Positions 1 through 11,500 of a stretch of 64,000 nucleotides of DNA are shown piece by piece. The stretch spans positions 49,023-113,022 of the forward strand of contig BDSI01000187.1 in the NCBI GenBank assembly GCA_003117195.1, in the 5' to 3' direction. The translations under genes and the position numbers were made by a program. This DNA comes from Eudorina sp. 2006-703-Eu-15. Taxonomy: Eukaryota; Chlorophyta; Chlorophyceae; Chlamydomonadales; Volvocaceae. The notes under the pieces are model-generated. The model made no database searches and was not told the DNA's origin. It saw nothing but the letters and a program-made list of their open reading frames with translations. Position 1 is the first letter of the stretch, and each line of letters starts with the position of its first letter.

Positions 1-14
1 AGACAACTACTGCG

Positions 15-60
15 CAATCGGTGATTTTTCACGATTTCGCTGTCTTTATTGACAAAAGGT
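15..60 (+). repeat. Short dispersed repeat copy, partner at 44590-44632
   Basis: The stretch TTTCGCTGTCTTTATTGACA recurs with one mismatch at 44590-44632, where the C of CTTTCTTGACA replaces the A. Both copies lead into G-rich DNA after a run of A. This copy lies in the intron upstream of the first recognisable pherophorin exon, and the partner lies in a cyclase intron. I infer a dispersed element; only two copies were found. Confidence 0.4.
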
Positions 61-340
61 GGACATACATACATCGCTGGTGCGCAACGGTGATCCCGTC
101 CTCTACCTTACCTGTGGGGAGTGGGGTGCGCTGCTGTAGCACTCAATCACACACTCAATCACACACTCGTGCGCGGGGCTGCGGGCAGTTTTCCCGCGAT
201 CTCCGTTCTGTCAGCTGTTGCGGATGTGCGACTCTTTAAAACAAGTGGCTGGAACTCAAAAGATGCATTGCGGCTCCAACCTTGAGATCGTCCATTGGGA
301 TAGCAGGCCAAACGTGAGTGCCGGACTGTGCTCCCCACAG

Positions 341-1543
341 GGGCATCCGCTTCGTCCAGGACTCGAGCCCGGACGAGCTCACGCCCTGGCTGCAGGCGCG
401 AGCCGGTGGGTGGGCGTGGGCGTGGGGGGTGCGTGGCGTGTTGATTGAGGCGGGGGGATTGTGTGCTGAGGCGTGGTTTACCCGTACCAACCACAGTTGA
501 GGTCTGGTTTACCCGAGCCGATCACGGTTGAGGTCTGGTTTGCCCGCGCCAACCGCCGTTGAGGTCTGGTTTACCCGTGCCAACCAGGGTTGAGGTCTAG
601 TTTACCTGCACCAGCCACCGTCGGCTCTCCGTACGTTGCGTTATTGCTGAGGCACCATGCATACATGACACCAAACCGAATGTACCGGAACCACATACAT
701 GCAACAGCCGCGCACCGCACCGCACCGCACCGCACCGCACCGCACCGCACCGCACCGCACCGCACCGCACCGCACCGCACCGCACCGCACCGCACCGCAC
801 CGCACCGCACCGCACCGCACCGCACCGCACCGCACCGCACCGCACCGCACCGCACCGCACCGCACCGCACCGCACCGCACAATCGCGCCAACTGCACTGC
901 CTCGCCCGCCCGCAGGCTTCAGCCCCACCTCCAAGCGTCACCTAGAGTTCTACATCTACGGCCTCAAGGTAGGCGCGCCTTCGTTGTATGATATGATGCG
1001 GCCATAAATTATGAAGGATGTTACAGCGGACCCCGCGGGTCATCGGTGACAGCCCAAGCTTCCGCATTATACACTGCGTAAACGAAACTGCGCCACCATG
1101 GCGCACCGGACACGGCGCACCAGCCATATATATGTGATAAATGTGACAGTGGACCCCGTGGTTCGTCATCCATCCGCAGCCATGTGTGTTTGTGGTGCAG
1201 TGAGTCGCTCGTGGTGGCTTGCTTGCTGCCTCCTGGCTGCTGCCTCCTGGCTGCTGCCTCCTGGCTGCTGCCTCCTGGCTGCTGCCTCCTTCCGCCCATT
1301 CCATCCGCCGTTCCTCCATTCCTCCCTATATCTATCTCCCCGCTACCGCCATCGCTGCCTTGCACCCACCATCACCAGGACACCGACTTCACCGCCGGCA
1401 CATTCATGATGCTCAAGTGCAACGAGATGGGCAGCTTCGCCGACCTCTGCCAGGACGCCGACGACGGCAACTGCCTCTTTTCCTTCGTGGACACCCCCGG
1501 CCACCGCTTCGTGTCCGTGTGCCGCGCGAAGGGCCTCACCTAG
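341..1543 (+). CDS. Pherophorin (DUF3707), 3' exons only
   Basis: This is the C-terminal part of a pherophorin-domain protein, a secreted hydroxyproline-rich glycoprotein family of the volvocine extracellular matrix. Three exons can be read: 341-405 (GIRFVQDSSPDELTPWLQAR), 916-968 (GFSPTSKRHLEFYIYGLK) and 1379-1543 (FTAGTFMMLKC through VSVCRAKGLT, stop TAG). Introns 406-915 and 969-1378 begin GT and end AG, and phases join cleanly. The outer exon lengths (65 and 165 nt) are the same as in the last exons of the pherophorin downstream, and the residues align throughout, so the two are tandem paralogues. The preceding exon, expected to encode the CFNSTD-like block, is not in positions 1-340 and must lie upstream of the window. 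Both introns hold tandem repeats. The domain assignment rests on the paralogue and on the spacing of Cys residues. Confidence 0.8.
466..622 (+). repeat. 31-bp minisatellite, about 5 copies, pherophorin 1 intron
   Basis: Tandem units begin TTGAGGTCTGGTTTACCCG followed by a variable CCAACC segment, with a 31-bp period. They sit in intron 406-915 just after the donor. Copies differ at several positions, so the array is not freshly expanded. Confidence 0.85.
711..880 (+). repeat. (CGCAC)34 pentanucleotide microsatellite
   Basis: A perfect 170-bp run of CGCAC fills the second half of pherophorin 1 intron 406-915. It is open in several frames, giving artificial His/Arg/Pro or Arg/Cys/Gly-Ala translations that should not be annotated as protein. 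Confidence 0.97.
1016..1054 (+). repeat. 39-bp intronic element, copy 1 (identical at 18050-18088)
   Basis: GGATGTTACAGCGGACCCC plus the following 20 bases are identical to 18050-18088. Both copies lie in the last intron of their pherophorin gene, while the rest of the two introns has diverged. A weaker related copy follows at 1143-1180. Inverted partial copies (GGGGTCCGCTGTAACGT) occur at 55664 and 56090. Confidence 0.8.
1223..1290 (+). repeat. 14-bp tandem repeat (TGGCTGCTGCCTCC), about 5 copies
   Basis: The run is near perfect and lies in the last intron of pherophorin 1, about 90 bp before the acceptor at 1377-1378. It adds to the pyrimidine-rich stretch upstream of the 3' splice site. 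Confidence 0.85.
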
Positions 1544-4500
1544 CCAGCCAGCTGCCACTTAGCCGTACATACAGCCAGGCGGCTGCCGTCCGCTTGTCAA
1601 GCAAGCTGTCAACGCTGCCAATGCCAGACGGCCTAGCCCGCCGAGGCCCAGCATCCGATCCCGACGACAACGCTGGTGCAAGCCCCGGGCCGGCGACGGA
1701 AGCTGAGGCAACTGCGGTAATGGCCGTAAGGCCGAGCTCGCTCGTTTGGAGGCCGTTTGGAGGCCGAGCTCGCTCGTTTGGAGGGGCAACGGCGATGTCT
1801 GGATGGGCGATCGAGCGATCGCTTGGCCGGCTGCTGGGACGGGCAGCGGGCTCGCCCGGACAGACCGGCAAGTCCGCACAGCGGGCCCCAGCAGGGAGTC
1901 AGCGTCTGTGCTCCATGCATGGGTGGTCTGCACCGTCCTGGGAACCTCGGGGCGATGAGGGGCTTGTGTGGCAGCGTACAGGTCAGCGCCATCGCCGCGC
2001 GCCGCCACCTTAAAAATAAGGCAGCAGACAGGCACTACTCGTCTGCCAAGCCTGCGTCAACAAACTCCCATTTAAACCCGCGCCTGGACGTTGGCCCAGT
2101 TCAGAACCACGCGGGGTCAGATTGCATCATCAGAATGTAGTTCGTTCGGTTGGGCCGGATGGCGCAGCTGTTTCGTTCACCGCGCGAAACCCTAGATACC
2201 CTAGATACCCGGCCCGGAGGGCCGGGAGGGTTGTATGTGGTAGGTGGAGCGGCACCTACTTACCTCAATCGGAAATCGTCCGTCCGCGAGGACGGCAGAG
2301 GGTGTGAAGGCATCCATTTGTCAGTCCGCGAGCGTTTCTCGGTCCGCGCAGGGGTACTGGAATGCTGGCAGGTAGGCGCGATTCGTGCGCGTACGTGGAG
2401 TATGGCTAGGGTTGGGTGGGGGCATAGGATCTGTGCGGTGCTGCTGGGTACCGAGTCACATGCAGCAGCGGGGGTAGTGCGATTTCCTTAGCACCACCCG
2501 CTTTGCTGTCTCGGGTGGTCTGCTTGTCGGGGGGACGGAGTAACAAAGAACGGGTCGGTTGCAGGTGTCCGTGTGTCCGTGTGTCCGTTTCAGTATGCAG
2601 CAGTCTCCCGCCGCGGCGGCGGGGGACACAGCGACTAAGCGTTGTTAGCTAGCTGCCCCATGCATGTATGCTGCGTGTGGTGCGCGCGTGCGCTCCGCGT
2701 GAGGCAGCAGGTGTTTGTCGCGCCCGGTCTGGATGGCGGCGATGAAGCAAGGACCGTGCGTTTCGATTAAGCAGTTGCGTCTTGGTTGTGTCCTAAACAG
2801 GATGCCGTTGTTTCGTAGGGCATGCCGGGCGGGCCGCAATCGGTGGGGCCAGTGCTCCCGCGGCAATTCGCGCGCACGTGTGCCCATACAGCTCCAAACG
2901 TAATAACGCGTCTAAAAGCACAGCAGAGCTGGTTCGCAGCTCAATGGTTCTGTTGGAAGTAGTGCTGCTCAGCAGGCGGTTTGGAGTGCGAGAGTCGTGT
3001 GTATCGGTTGTCGAATGCGTCACTTTGACGGTCAGCCATGATCTTCATATACGTATATATAAATGTGAACGGAGAGGAGCATTCGCCTGGTGTTGTCGAT
3101 GTACGGTGCGCCCACCATAATTGTCGCGCTTTTCATTCCAGGGACATCTATCAGCGGCCTTGGCCGATGTACATCTGAGTTGCGGCGGGAACGGCTGTAC
3201 GGACGACCAGTGTTGCGCCTTTGCGTGCGATACATCCACGCGGCCCTCCTCGGATCTGACTGATAACGAGAATACCTTCCTCGATACACTCGCTCGGCGT
3301 TTCCCACGCATGGCTGGTGATCTGCCGAAGCCCATTCGACGTACTCGCACCCTGTGGTATTCGTTACCAGCCAAGTGAGCGGTGGTCGCCGGCACTCGGG
3401 ACATTTGTGTGCGTGTATGTGTTGCTCGCGGCGAGATATATGTGGTTGCTGTTTTGTTTTGTTGTTCGCGGTCGTGTTGTTCGCGAGATAGGAGGCGGGA
3501 TGGGTGGCTTGTGGCCCCATGTAGCCACGAGGAAACCGGCGTCGCACGCCCTGTTACCGTGTATGACAGCGCAATAAGAGGAGCGAACGAATGAGCGAGC
3601 CCGCAGGATGCCGGTTGAGTGAAGGAATAGAATCAAGGCGGAGCTGTGCGCCATAGATAGAATGTTTATAAGTACGCTGGATGTGGTTTCGGGATTAGAC
3701 ATGAGACGTTAGGGGCCAACTGCGCTTGCGAAGGCATGCACGCATACTCGGTGCTTGTTGGGGGATGCCGGCACGATGATCGATTTTGTGGAGGTCGTGC
3801 GTGGGGTTACCCGGGTGTTTGTACGGCGTGCGTCATCACGTGCCTGTGATGAGACGCATGTACGACAAGCACGGTCGGTGAGGAGGGTTCGCACCGGCGC
3901 TAGATAGCTGCTGCCCCCGTTCCCCAATCGGGGTAAACAATAAGAACGAAGAAACGCCTGATCAGAGTGACGGGACAGCGGTGGTACAGACTATATAGAG
4001 AGGCATAGATAGAGCTGATAGATTCGCTCGCTGGTGGATCGGTAGAGATTGGTTGCCGTCCGTCGTACCCGTTCTCTGTCCATCCCGCGCAGTAGCCGGG
4101 AGGCCGCCGGATCGGTTGGCCGCCCAGACTTACGACGATGCCCCTGCCCGCGCGCGGCCAAAGCTACGCCTGTGGTCGTGGCTATCCGGTCGCCGCACAG
4201 GTTGCCTGGGGGCCCCGCGCCTGGCATGCCATGAGGCGCCCATCCACATCACCTATCTGCCCGAGCTACGTACGTACCTAGCTATTCCCGAGCGGTGGGA
4301 CCCCCGGCCCGAAGGTCCCGCACATGACCGTATGTGCGATAGGTTTGCATCGTCCGTGCGTGGTGTTACTTGCGTAGTTACTTCCTGTCTCTAGTGTAGA
4401 TCCGAGTTATTGCTGTATGTCGAGGAGGCCCCGGGCAGATAGATGCACGACTGAGTACGAGATGCAGCCGCCGTTCGGCACGGTACGAGAACCGAATGAG

Positions 4501-6055
4501 TGGGCTGCTGGCTCCTTTCCGTCGCGTGACAACACGCGCTGGTTGATGGGCGGATGCATCCCGAGGGAATGTCGCAATTGTCATCGAGGGATGCGGCATG
4601 CGCGGGCTTCTAAATGGGCAGAAGAATTGCTGCGGAACAGCCCAGCCCTAGCGTGCCTTGTATCTGTAGCCTGGTGTTGCCTGGAGTCAACCTGTGTTAG
4701 TGACCAACAGAAAGGAAACCCGTGCAGTGTCTCTCGACGTATATTATCAAGACGGGGACGAGCAGTACGAGCACATGTGAGCACTGGAACGGCAACAGAA
4801 TTGAAGTGCGGAGACCAACAGGCCAACTCTACTGTAAGCCCAATAGTTCGTTTGATTCTCTGGGGTCCTCCAAACTAACTGCTCTTATGTCCAAAGTAGC
4901 CCTTCATATGGGGGATATTGAATGAGGGATGTGTAATTGATTTCATAATCGTATTGGGTTATCGCAGTTTACTGAATATTTGGCAAGCATGCTTTGCGTC
5001 CTCCAGCATCGCAGAGCTTCCAGTCCATCATAAGCACATCGTGAAAATGAAACATGATAATAATCGTGTACGCCCAACTGGGCCCTGCAGGGTCCCAGTG
5101 CGGTGCCCGATGTCGTCTGAAGTCTGATTCCGTACGATTTCACGTCAATGCTCAGTATTGCCCCTATACATCACAAAGCAGTTCTATAGAATGATCCCTG
5201 ATTATCTGAGACGTTATGACAGCTGGGATGTAAATCCATTACGATTTATCTTCTCATCAGGTCTCATCATATACGAGCCCTGCCGTATGTGGGCCTCACC
5301 AGCAATCGGACAACCCCAGGTACAGATAAGTTATTGTGTAGACACTGTTCACTTCGTAAGAGTTTCCTCAAGGTGTCGGGATGTCTGCCTACAACGTACA
5401 ACGCAAGACTACATCGGTTGAACCCTACAATCAGTGAGCTTTGAAGATATTCTTTTGTAGGTGGATAGTGTTTCAATGACAGACTTTCAAACATCAACGG
5501 AAACTAAACAGAATCAGACAACACCATCGGCCCGCCCGCCGTGACCATCTGTCAAAATCAACGACTTAACAAAACGTTACCTGACTGGTCAACCTCTTTC
5601 GTAAATCGATTATTAGTCTGTATGACTTCAATGTCACTGAAACATGTTTTCCGTTCTGTTCTTTGCGAACTGCCGCCGTACAATCACGATGCCGGATTCA
5701 CATTCGGGCGACATGCTTGTTAAGAGCTACGCCCATGTTGTTGCCCACAAGTAAGACAATGTAACTGTGCTTTACCAACCTTACATTTTGATCATACACA
5801 AAATTAGTCCGCACGGGCGGAACCAATCATGCAAGATATATGCAATATGATAGTCTATTAATGATATGTTTTAAATTATTGTTTACTGGGCTTCTTCATG
5901 ATCAGTTACGCTTCCCCGACACAACGTCTTGGTAGTTTCAGCAGTTCCTCCCGAACCCTGTCTTTGGGCAAATATATTGTTCTTGATCATCTTACAGAAT
6001 TTTACATACGTCAAGTTGCTTCCAACGCAGCCGCAGCTCTGAGCCAGCCCGGTCG
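1544..6055. other. No recognisable gene; includes low-GC island
   Basis: Only short, shadow-like open frames occur here, and none matches a family I know. From about 4600 to 6060 base composition drops clearly (runs such as TGAATATTTGG and TTTTAAATTATTG) compared with the GC-rich flanks. This fits a decayed insertion or foreign segment, but no reverse transcriptase, integrase or transposase motif was seen. The 3' untranslated region of pherophorin 1 must occupy the first part. A Cys-rich open frame at 3121-3378 (+) and a basic one at 3032-3547 (-) were examined and not accepted. Confidence 0.5.
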
Positions 6056-6378
6056 ATGGCGCACCCGCCGGATAGGCCTTCACCAAATAACGCGGGCGGT
6101 GAGGCGTGCAACGCTTCACCGGCAACCTCACGGGCGGGTCAGGAGGTTTCTTCTCTAGTGGATTGCGCTGTGTCTGGCTCGCGAGGGGCACCAGCTTGCT
6201 CGTCGTTCGCGACCGCCGACCGCCGTCCGCGACGGGCGGTGCGGATCTCGTTCACGCGGTCCCCTGGAATCGCCACGCCGGACTCAAACGATCCTGCACA
6301 TCACAGCCTTCGGATCTCCCGATGCACAGCAGGCGATGTCAGGTTGCGTAACGGCCGCGCGCGTGCGCATCAGCCACC

Positions 6379-6591
6379 ACGACATGCCTTCCACGGTTTG
6401 GTCCTGTGGGCGGCGCTGCTGGCGGTGCTGCAAAGCTGCACCGCCGTTGCAGAACCGCGGCCGGAGAGACAGCTACCGGCATCCGGCGGAGGCACGGGCG
6501 CCGCACGCAGCTTACTGGCAGAGGGCCAGTCGTACGGGGAGGACTGGCAGGTGTCACTCCCGGACGACCTTTTCGCATCCCTCGTCAGCAG
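6379..6591 (+). CDS. Candidate signal-peptide exon, possibly start of pherophorin 2
   Basis: Frame 2 here reads a hydrophobic core, GLVLWAALLAVLQSCTAVAE, followed by a polar Arg/Glu/Gly segment and LPDDLFASLVS. It ends at a good donor (CAGCAG then GTGGGT) at 6591/6592 in phase 2. That is the same phase needed by the exon starting at 8579. A secreted pherophorin needs a signal peptide, and no other candidate was found between 1544 and 9226. No in-frame ATG lies just before the hydrophobic core; the nearest is 6056, which would give an implausibly long N-terminus. A small upstream exon would therefore be needed, and the left boundary given is approximate. The assignment is an inference from hydropathy, splice phase and position only. 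Confidence 0.3.
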
Positions 6592-8578
6592 GTGGGTGCG
6601 CGGGGGCACACACCCACAGACCGTCTGGCGCTCCGTGTCTGCGCACATTCCCCACCAGTGCACACAAATTTGCATGCGTCCGGGCCTGGGCGGTTGTGGG
6701 TGGGCTTCTTGTTGCACACACATTTGCGTGCGTGTTCGCGTCGTGTGGCTCTCTTTTTCGGGTAAATGTTCCAAAGGGGACCCTTGATGCCTGTGTGACT
6801 CTGAAGGCGCACACGCCGGGGGTCCAAGGCATATATACATGCCGGGGGTCGGTTGTGCTGTGATACCCAGCAACAGTGAATGTCCTGTGGTGGGGGTTAC
6901 GTATTCGAAAGGTCCCCCGGCCCCCGCGGGATCAGATGGAGTCGGACCCGCCGCTCCAGCATGCCAAGGCCTTTGCGGGCTTCAGGCGTTGGATTCTTGA
7001 AAGACCCGTAGAGCAGAGCAGAGCAGCGCAGGGCAGGGCAGGGCTCCGTGAGCACTGAGCCACCACCGCACACAGCTGTTGCGCAGCCAGCAATACCAGC
7101 GCCCCTAGACATCCCTCCCGCTTCCCGGGCTGCCAGGGGCTGATCGGCTGTTGCTTCATGTTGGGCAACCGCGCGGGTTGTGTGGAGTAGGGAGGGCAGC
7201 GTGTATGAGTGCGTTGGCCCGTGGAACCTCCCGTACCATCCCGTACAGACTGTTGTAGCGGCAGTGGGTCGAGGGGATTGCACTTACTTGGTGCCATGTT
7301 GATGAGACCCTAGGGTTCCATTTGAAGTACCTTGGTCGAAGAGATCGCAGCCGTGGCCTCGTTTCCACTTCCGCTGGGCGTGCGCCTGTCGGTGGTCCTT
7401 TGTCGCGCTTACCAGCATTATCTTGCAACAGGGGCCGAACCCTTGATCTTACGTCGTCTGTACGTACCGGTGATGCACCCCTGCCTGCATGCGCCTTCGC
7501 AGCAACCAACTTAGCACGGCGGCGAGGGCGGCGTTGGCCGGATCAACAAGGGAGGTGGCAGGAGGTGAGTGAATATGTGGAAGGCACCAGGTACACCTGT
7601 CACCGAGTCAGTTCAGGATGCGTCACCGTTTGACGATGGGGTTTGATGATCTGATGGGATGTAGCTTTTGCATGGGCACGTGTTCGTCGGCTGCAGCGTC
7701 GCTGGAAGAGCGGCATGACGATGTTTCGGGAAGTCCGCGCGATTGGATCATGCCGACAGCAGCTGGCCACTGCTGTAGACTGAAGCCGGCCCGGCGGTTG
7801 GTTCCCGTCAGTTGCACATGTTGCGGTAGGCGGGCCCGGATCGCCCGATAGAATTTGCATGGATTAAATGTGGTTTTATTGTTTTTGAACTCTGCCAGAA
7901 TGCCATGGATCGGCCCTTTGACAGCGCCGAGCGTGCCACAGCAGGATAAGAATTCTGGATGGTAGATTTAAAAATAACGTACGAAAATAAAAATGAAATG
8001 TATTCAATTTGAGAGCCCTGTTTGTAGTTTGCGGCGTTGCTAAAAGGTTCTGCGTCGAACCAGCGTTCGGCATCGTGTGTCGTTTTCATTTATAAGATGC
8101 GACCAGAGGCGTTTGCATTCAGATCTCTTTGCCGAGATGGCAGAAACACCAAGATAGGCGGTGGTTGATTGTGATGTTACCGGATTCACTCGACTGCCGT
8201 AGTGTGATTAGACTTGTCTACACTCTTTGCTTTTGGGGGGCAGTGTTTGAGATGCCACAGTGCGGTGTAACTTAATCGGATTGCCCCTTGAAATTCACCA
8301 CATCATTCGTGAAACGCTCTCCAGGGCAGGTGACACACGTGCACGTGTTATTCGCCGCCATTACGTCACCCAATGGCGAGGTGCCGCGGCTCTAGGCAGC
8401 CACAGAAGGGCCGCTCCCTTTTCACCTCCCGCTACCCAAATCTCCCACGCCAAGCGTGACCACCCCTTGTACATGGACCAGGACCTTCGGTACCCGTTGA
8501 CAGTCTTTCCAAGTAAAATGTCTTGCTGGCCGTCTCCTCCACGGCTCCTTCAACGCTGAACTGGACCTTCCGGCTCAG
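6592..8578. other. No recognisable gene; possible long intron of pherophorin 2
   Basis: If the signal-peptide exon is real, this is a first intron of about 2 kb. It holds a copy of a dispersed repeat (6676-6722) and a lower-GC patch at about 7850-8290. A short hydrophobic open frame near 7332-7514 has no usable splice sites. I see no conserved domain on either strand. Confidence 0.45.
6676..6722 (+). repeat. Dispersed repeat family B, copy 1
   Basis: CCGGGCCTGGGCGGTTGTGG followed by GTGGGCTTCTTGTT and CA-rich sequence. Related copies are at 42633-42708 (inverted), 57770-57832 and 63788-63830. Confidence 0.65.
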
Positions 8579-11500
8579 AATATTACTCATGTGCTGCACC
8601 CCTCCTCCAACAGACCTGGGCTCGCCGCAATGCACGATAACGCGCCTGGCCTCCGCAAGTGGTGGAATGGCTGCGGCCGTCAGCGCTGCGGTGGGGACCG
8701 TGTTCCCACAGGTCGGCCCCAGCGGCGGCGTCTTTCCCGCCGGCGTCAGGTATGCAACTCGCATTATGTCGGGCTCTCGGGCAGGACCTGAGGAGCATGT
8801 TCCTCAGCACTTCCGTAGATACCTGCAGATTGGGCCGAGTCGTCGGATGGACTTCGGCGGGGTTTCGTACATTTCACTTTGGGGGCTTTCAAGTTTCAAC
8901 CAATTCGGCTGGCGCTCCCTAGATCGCCTGCCGGGTTTACTGCCATTCGTCCTCCTTCGACATCCCAACGCGCGCTCCGGGACATCATTGATCCGTCATT
9001 CGCTCATCCAGCCTGTGCCGGTGCCGGATTGTGTGGTTGCCCGCCCGTGTGCCTGCCCATCCTGCCCATCCTGCCCATCCTGCCCATCCTGCCCATCCTG
9101 CCCATCCTGCCCATCCTGCCCATCCTGCCCATCCTGCCCATCCTGCCCATCCTGCCCATCCTGCCCATCCTGCCCCTGCCTGCCCATCCTGCCCCTCCCG
9201 CCCTGCCTGCCTGCCTGCCTCCCAGCTATCCGGCAAGCTCTGAAGGAACCGACTGCGGTTGCGGGTCGTCGTCGTACAACGTGTATTGGGGCCTGGACGT
9301 GGCGCTTGGGAGCAGGTGCGTCGAAAATCCAATGATGAAGCAAATGTGGATCCAAGTTCCAATTTGGATTTGCAAATGGGATATGGAGTTTCATATGGGA
9401 TCCAAGAATTCCAATTTGGATCCCAAAGGCGCACTTGCATCAGGTTCACACGCTGTACACATGGCCTTACAGCCTTCCCCAGGCGTCCGGGCTCTTCAAA
9501 GTCCCCAAGCGCCCATAGTGGTAGGCCACAATACAAATAGGTTGCTCTTGCCTGGACCACGCCCTGAACCACGCCCGGTTCGCGGCTGGGCTCAGGGGAA
9601 CAGGGGCCGTGCCACCCCCCGCCGTCAAGAAAAACAGCGGCTCCGCAAAAGAGCCGTGCCGACCCCCGCCGTCAAGAAAGACAGCGGCTCCGCAAAAGAG
9701 CCGTGCCACCCCCGCCGTCAAGAAAGACAGCGGCTCCGCAAAAGAGCCGTGCCACCCCCCGCCGTCAAGAAAGACAGCGGCTCCGCAAAAGAGCCGTGCC
9801 ACCCCCCGCCGTCAAGAAAGACAGCGGCTCCGCAAAAGAGCCGTGCCACCCCCCGCCGTCAAGAAAGACAGCGGCTCCGCAAAAGAGCCGTGCCACCCCC
9901 GCCGTCAAGAAAGACAGCGGCTCCGCAAAAGAGCCGTGCCACCCCCCCAAGAAAGACAGCGGCAAAAGAGCCGTGCCACCCCCGCCGTCAAGAAGACAGC
10001 GGCTCCGCAAAAGAGCCGTGCCACCCCCCGCCGTCAAGAAAGACAGCGGCTCCGCAAAAGAGCCGTGCACCCCCGCCGTCAAGAAAGACAGCGGCTCCGC
10101 AAAAGAGCCGTGCCACCCCCCCGTCAAGAAAGACAGCGGCTCCGCAAAAGAGCCGTGCCACCCCCGCCGTCAAGAAAGACAGCGGCTCCGCAAAAGAGCC
10201 GTGCCACCCCCGCGTCAAGAAAGACAGCGGCTCGCAAAAGAGCCGTGCCACCCCGCCGTCAAGAAAGACAGCGGCTCCGCAAAAGAGCCGTGCCACCCCC
10301 CGCCGTCAAGAAAGACAGCGGCTCCGCAAAAGAGCCGTGCCATCCCCCGCCGTCAAGAAAGACAGCGGCTCCGCAAAAGAGCCGTGCCACCCCCCGCCGT
10401 CAAAAAAGACAGCGGCTCCGCAAAAGAGCCGTGCCACCCACCCACCCGGGGTAGGGCTATGGATTTGCGCAACCCGCCCGCCACAGCGCCGTACGGTGGG
10501 GCCGTGGGGATGACCCGAACTAGCCGGACTGTCGGAGCCGCGTGGTGGACTTCAGAGTGTGTGGCGCCGCTACAACAAATAAATCATTTTGACCCCCGTC
10601 ACCAACCCCACACCGCCACTCGGTAATCTTTCCCACCACCTCTTAGACGACCATCCAGGGCCTCCCACTCACCCGTACGGCATACCTGTACGACACATTA
10701 TCATCATCTCCAGCAGCCATGCAGCACGCCCGCTCGCCGCCCCTACCTCCGGCCCCAGGCAGTTCTACACGTTCGAGTTGCTCCCTCGGGCCAGCCGCGC
10801 CGCGCCCTCCCCCGCCGCAGCCCCCCTGGAGCCCCCCGGCCTGCTGGCCATCCAGCTGGACCCAGCCCGGGCCGCCGCCTGCTACAAACCTGACCCGGCG
10901 GCGCTGGTGCGGCCCGGCAGCCTGGGCAAGCCCTTCAGGGGAGGCGTCTCGTTCCTTCCCACCGACCCATGGGTCCTCAGCGGGTTTCTGGGTCAGGTGC
11001 CGGCCTTCCTGGGTGAGTCAGCAGTACGGCAAATCGGCAATCGTAGAAAGGCGCATCAAATGCGAATGCTCGCCTGATGAGGAACGGTGGGAGGCGCCAC
11101 CCTCCATAAGACACAGATTGTGGTTGTGATGGGTGACTTGGGAAGTGCAACCTTGAAGCGCTGCTTTCCTAAATAACAACCGGTCGCCCGCCCTCTTGGC
11201 CCCTGCCCCTTTCCTACACTGCTGCCTGCTAGCTCATAACCCCTAAACCCTAAACCCGCATCTCGGGCGCAGGCTATACCTCAAACGCTCCCTGGAGCCC
11301 GCTGCAGCTGACGCTCAACCTGACTGACCTGCGGGTGCGGCTGACGGAGGCGGCGGTGGCGGCGGCGACTGCGGACGGCCCGGCGCCGCCGCCCCACGGA
11401 ACCGTCGCTGCCGCTGCTGCTGCTGCGGCGGCGGCGGCGGACCCCGTGGCGGGGGGCGTGTTCCTGATGGGCAAATGCGACGGACTCGCACTTCAGGACA

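Noticed and set aside
590..991. Open frames rich in His-Arg-Thr-Ala-Pro or Cys-Gly-Ala-Val-Arg on both strands
   Set aside because: They are translations of the (CGCAC) microsatellite in an intron between two well-supported pherophorin exons.
3032..3547. A 171-codon basic open frame (-) and an overlapping Cys-rich frame (+, 3121-3378), considered as a transposon relic
   Set aside because: No reverse transcriptase, integrase, zinc-finger or transposase motif could be identified; opposite frames are also open.
7332..7514. Hydrophobic segment after EEIAAVASF as a pherophorin exon
   Set aside because: There is no GT donor or AG acceptor in a phase that joins neighbouring exons, and no ATG start.
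9605..10440. CRISPR-like regular repeats
   Set aside because: Units are directly adjacent with no unique spacers, the host is eukaryotic, and the array sits in an intron.
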